Source: Pipra filicauda (taxonomy: Eukaryota > Chordata > Aves > Passeriformes > Pipridae). Taken from it: a DNA stretch of 64,000 bases. The DNA lies in contig NW_024104998.1 in assembly GCF_003945595.2 (NCBI RefSeq), positions 451,224 to 515,223 of the forward strand. Reading direction: 5' to 3'. A program made the translations under genes and the position numbers. Shown here piece by piece: positions 61,401 to 64,000 of this stretch (its first letter is position 1; each line of letters begins with the position of its first letter). The notes below the pieces were generated by a model. That model saw only the letters and a program-made list of their open reading frames with translations. It was not told the origin of the DNA and did not search any database.

Positions 61401-64000
61401 AGATGAAGTCCCGCCCTGAGACTTTTGACCACAACCACAACAACAGTAGCAATAATGTTTGGCAGAGTGAAAGGCAGGAATGAATTCAGTATTTGAGGAC
61501 TGCTATTTCAACAGCACTTAGAGAAAATCAAAAGGTTTGTGAAGAATTCTGAACATGTTCTGTTTAGTTTTCACTATGAAGTTTGTCCTGAAATTGTTCA
61601 GATGAAGTCATTAAAATGTTGCTTCTTGGGTTTTTGGAGAGGATGGGCATTTCTTTTACTAATATCCTCAAGGAGACTAAAAATTATCCTTAGCTGACCT
61701 TGAAATACAGAAAATTTGACTGCCAGGGACTTCTGAGGAAGCCTGTTGGCGGCTCTACATTTAGTTAAAAAGCCACGGTGATTGTTGATGAAACACTTCA
61801 AAATGCAAACATTTCAGTTTATTTTTATTCTGTAAGGACATAGTGAAATCTTTTTTTGAATGAATGGAAAGTCCTCAGGTTATTTAATAGATTTTACTAC
61901 ACAGAAATTTTCTGTTCTGTGTTTAAAGTCATCATCTGCAGAATTTGGCAATTGCACAGACAATTTATCTGTACTGAATCATAGACCAGAGGTTTATAAC
62001 TGCCACAGTAGGCAAAGGTGCTTCTTTCTCTGATGTCAATTCAAAATCATATTTGAATCAACAGTTTTGATAAATTATCTGCTTTTTGTTAGATTTGTGC
62101 CTTAAATTCCATTTGACCTGTTGATATACCATAATAAAAATTACTTTGATCAGTACTTACTTTACTATTATAAATTAATGGAAAGATATAATTGTGGAAA
62201 TGGATGTAATATCTGAAGTGTTTTTCACAATAGTGGGAGACTCTAAGGGGAACTAGGATTAAAATCTTCCTGGCACACAGGCCTGTGCATAGTCACAAGA
62301 ACAGCGACTGTAAAAATAATTTAGTTTCTGACTGCAGTCTTGTTGTTTATGTGTTTCTAATGCTTGGGAATAATATACAGAATTCAACAGAAACTCTTTT
62401 CTTGGAAAGCAATTCTTGTTTCTCCAGGCTGTCATCATTTGTAAAGCCTTTAATAGTAGTTGACATCATGTGCCATTATGTGTCAGACTGGTTAGCAAAA
62501 CCTTTTGATACGTAGACTTATTTGTCAGGTAGCAGATTCCCCATACTCCTTTTCACCTTTAAACTGCTATATCCTTCTTTGGTCAAAAAGATCTGAAAAC
62601 ACTGCCTCAGTATGAATCTTGTCACATGAATTTGGTGTTTTCTTCTTCTTCGTTTTTTTTTTATCAAGCAATTTATTTTTAAATACTTGTCATGCTTGGC
62701 TTGTTACTGCTGCTCTACTTCACTAGGAAAAAAAAAATCACTAGGTGTTTGTAATTCATAGAGTGATGTAGTAACTGGCTCTGGGTTTTTAGGAGGAAAT
62801 CAACTGCAATGATTGGTTTGTGTTGAAAAATAAATATATGATTTTTTTTTCAGTGAAAATGATTGTCAGCCGTGGCATATAATTAATTCTTTGCTTTTTC
62901 ATTTTTATAGAGCTAATAAAGCCTTTGTAAATAAGAACTTGTGAATAAGAACTAATTAATATGGCTAAGCATGATGCAGCACACAAAGTTTAGCCCTATA
63001 TGCTCATGTTAGAAACTCAAATAATATGTAAAAGATTAATTTCTAAATGCAAATGGTTCAGATTTTTCAATCACAATAGATCAAATAAGCACTTCAGTCC
63101 TATGGCCTTATGGTGAATATCCAGAATGTGGACTTGATTTTCCATATGTGGATAATCCCTGTGATTCTCTTGCTGTAATGATGTGGCATGTGTAGTATCA
63201 GGCAGAGTTAGCAGGGAGGAAAAGCAGCTCGAGTCTGACAAATTGACTTTTTGTTGCATTGTGCCGTAACTTTGTAAGGTACAACTGTACAGATGTCCTG
63301 TCCAAAGAGAAACTAAGTAGTGAGACAGTTTTATTTCTAGTACTAACATCACTCTGTATTTTCCTCAGTGTCTATATTTGGACACAAAAATACTATGTAT
63401 AATTCTAAAAGTCTAGGCTACTACCTACAGGTATTTTGTCAACTCTACATGTTTTTAATGTTTATCTCCTGACTGGAACAACATGAGTAATTTTGTCTTG
63501 TTCTATACAAATTTTTATGGCTGCTAGAAATTTTTTTTATTTCAAGTGTACATTATAGCGTCCTGGATTTTCTTCAACTTTGACTGTCTTGGGATTTTTT
63601 ATTTGGAACATACTACTAGCAGCAAAACTAAGAGTAATGGAAATTTTTGAATTCAGGGTTAAATAGATGATAACAAATCATGAGATACTAAAATAGCAAT
63701 TTAGTGACACAGAAGTAGGTATCTTCCTGTATTTTAAGATGAAAAAAATCCAAGATTTATTTATTCATTGAGACATAATGTATATAGGAAAGAGAAATGC
63801 TTTGTCAACAAAAGCACAAATAAATACGTATCTATGAAAACTCCACTGATCTGAAAGAACTTCATCTGCTAAGCAAGAAACAGATGACTAAAATTAATGT
63901 CTTCACTTTTTTCCATGCAGTTTCTATTGTTCACAACAAGAACCATTTCAGTGACTTAAGAGACTGGCTGGTAAAGGGTTACTAAATCAGAGAAGTTCAG
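55483..64000. other. AT-rich gene desert to the window end
   Basis: No gene recognised. A GC-richer patch at about 58520-58700 is not identified. Scattered short open frames lack domains. Possible distant ISL1 enhancers cannot be judged from a single sequence. Confidence 0.6.

Overview
The window is vertebrate nuclear DNA, most likely from a bird. It carries the complete LIM-homeodomain gene ISL1 on the + strand and about 46 kb of non-coding DNA 3' of it. The bird assignment rests on three things: CR1 LINEs whose tails end in the sauropsid ATTCTATG-type octamer, a compact gene (coding span about 10.5 kb), and T/G-rich low-complexity tracts common in bird genomes. A turtle or crocodilian is not formally excluded.

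Layout. 1-5,790: upstream flank with several CpG-rich blocks and AT-rich stretches, no gene. 5,800-6,460: GC-rich promoter (TATA-like box, two CCAAT boxes flanking two CRE cores) and an AUG-free 5'UTR with long T-rich tracts. 6,463-16,928: six coding exons that join, with correct phases and GT/AG sites, into a 349-residue ISL1 protein: two LIM domains, a homeodomain, the LHX3-binding region and a Ser/Pro-rich C-terminus. An in-frame internal acceptor in exon 5 would remove exactly 23 codons, matching the known Isl1-beta isoform. 16,929 to about 18,115: 3'UTR with a poly(A) signal. About 19,330-22,340: a cluster of CpG-rich blocks downstream of the gene with no gene of their own. After 22.3 kb: an AT-rich gene desert with mobile-element remnants.

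Mobile elements: a 5'-truncated ~3 kb CR1 LINE on the - strand (31,543 to about 34,590) with broken endonuclease/reverse-transcriptase frames; short CR1 tails at about 27,800 and 34,860; an older CR1 piece at about 42,850-43,480; a 246-bp solo LTR with a 6-bp target duplication (37,538-37,783); and a 3'-truncated RTE-like LINE fragment (about 39,060-41,190, - strand) that preserves its 5' region and endonuclease domain. Automatic annotation would probably call the last one 'craniofacial development protein 2-like'. It is the most unusual item because RTE elements are patchy in birds and are known there from horizontal transfer (AviRTE).

I found no second cellular protein-coding gene, tRNA, rRNA or CRISPR array. 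No wholly new system is evident. The main leads are the RTE fragment, the conserved isoform switch in exon 5, the orphan 3' CpG cluster, and the 40-T tract at the last splice acceptor.
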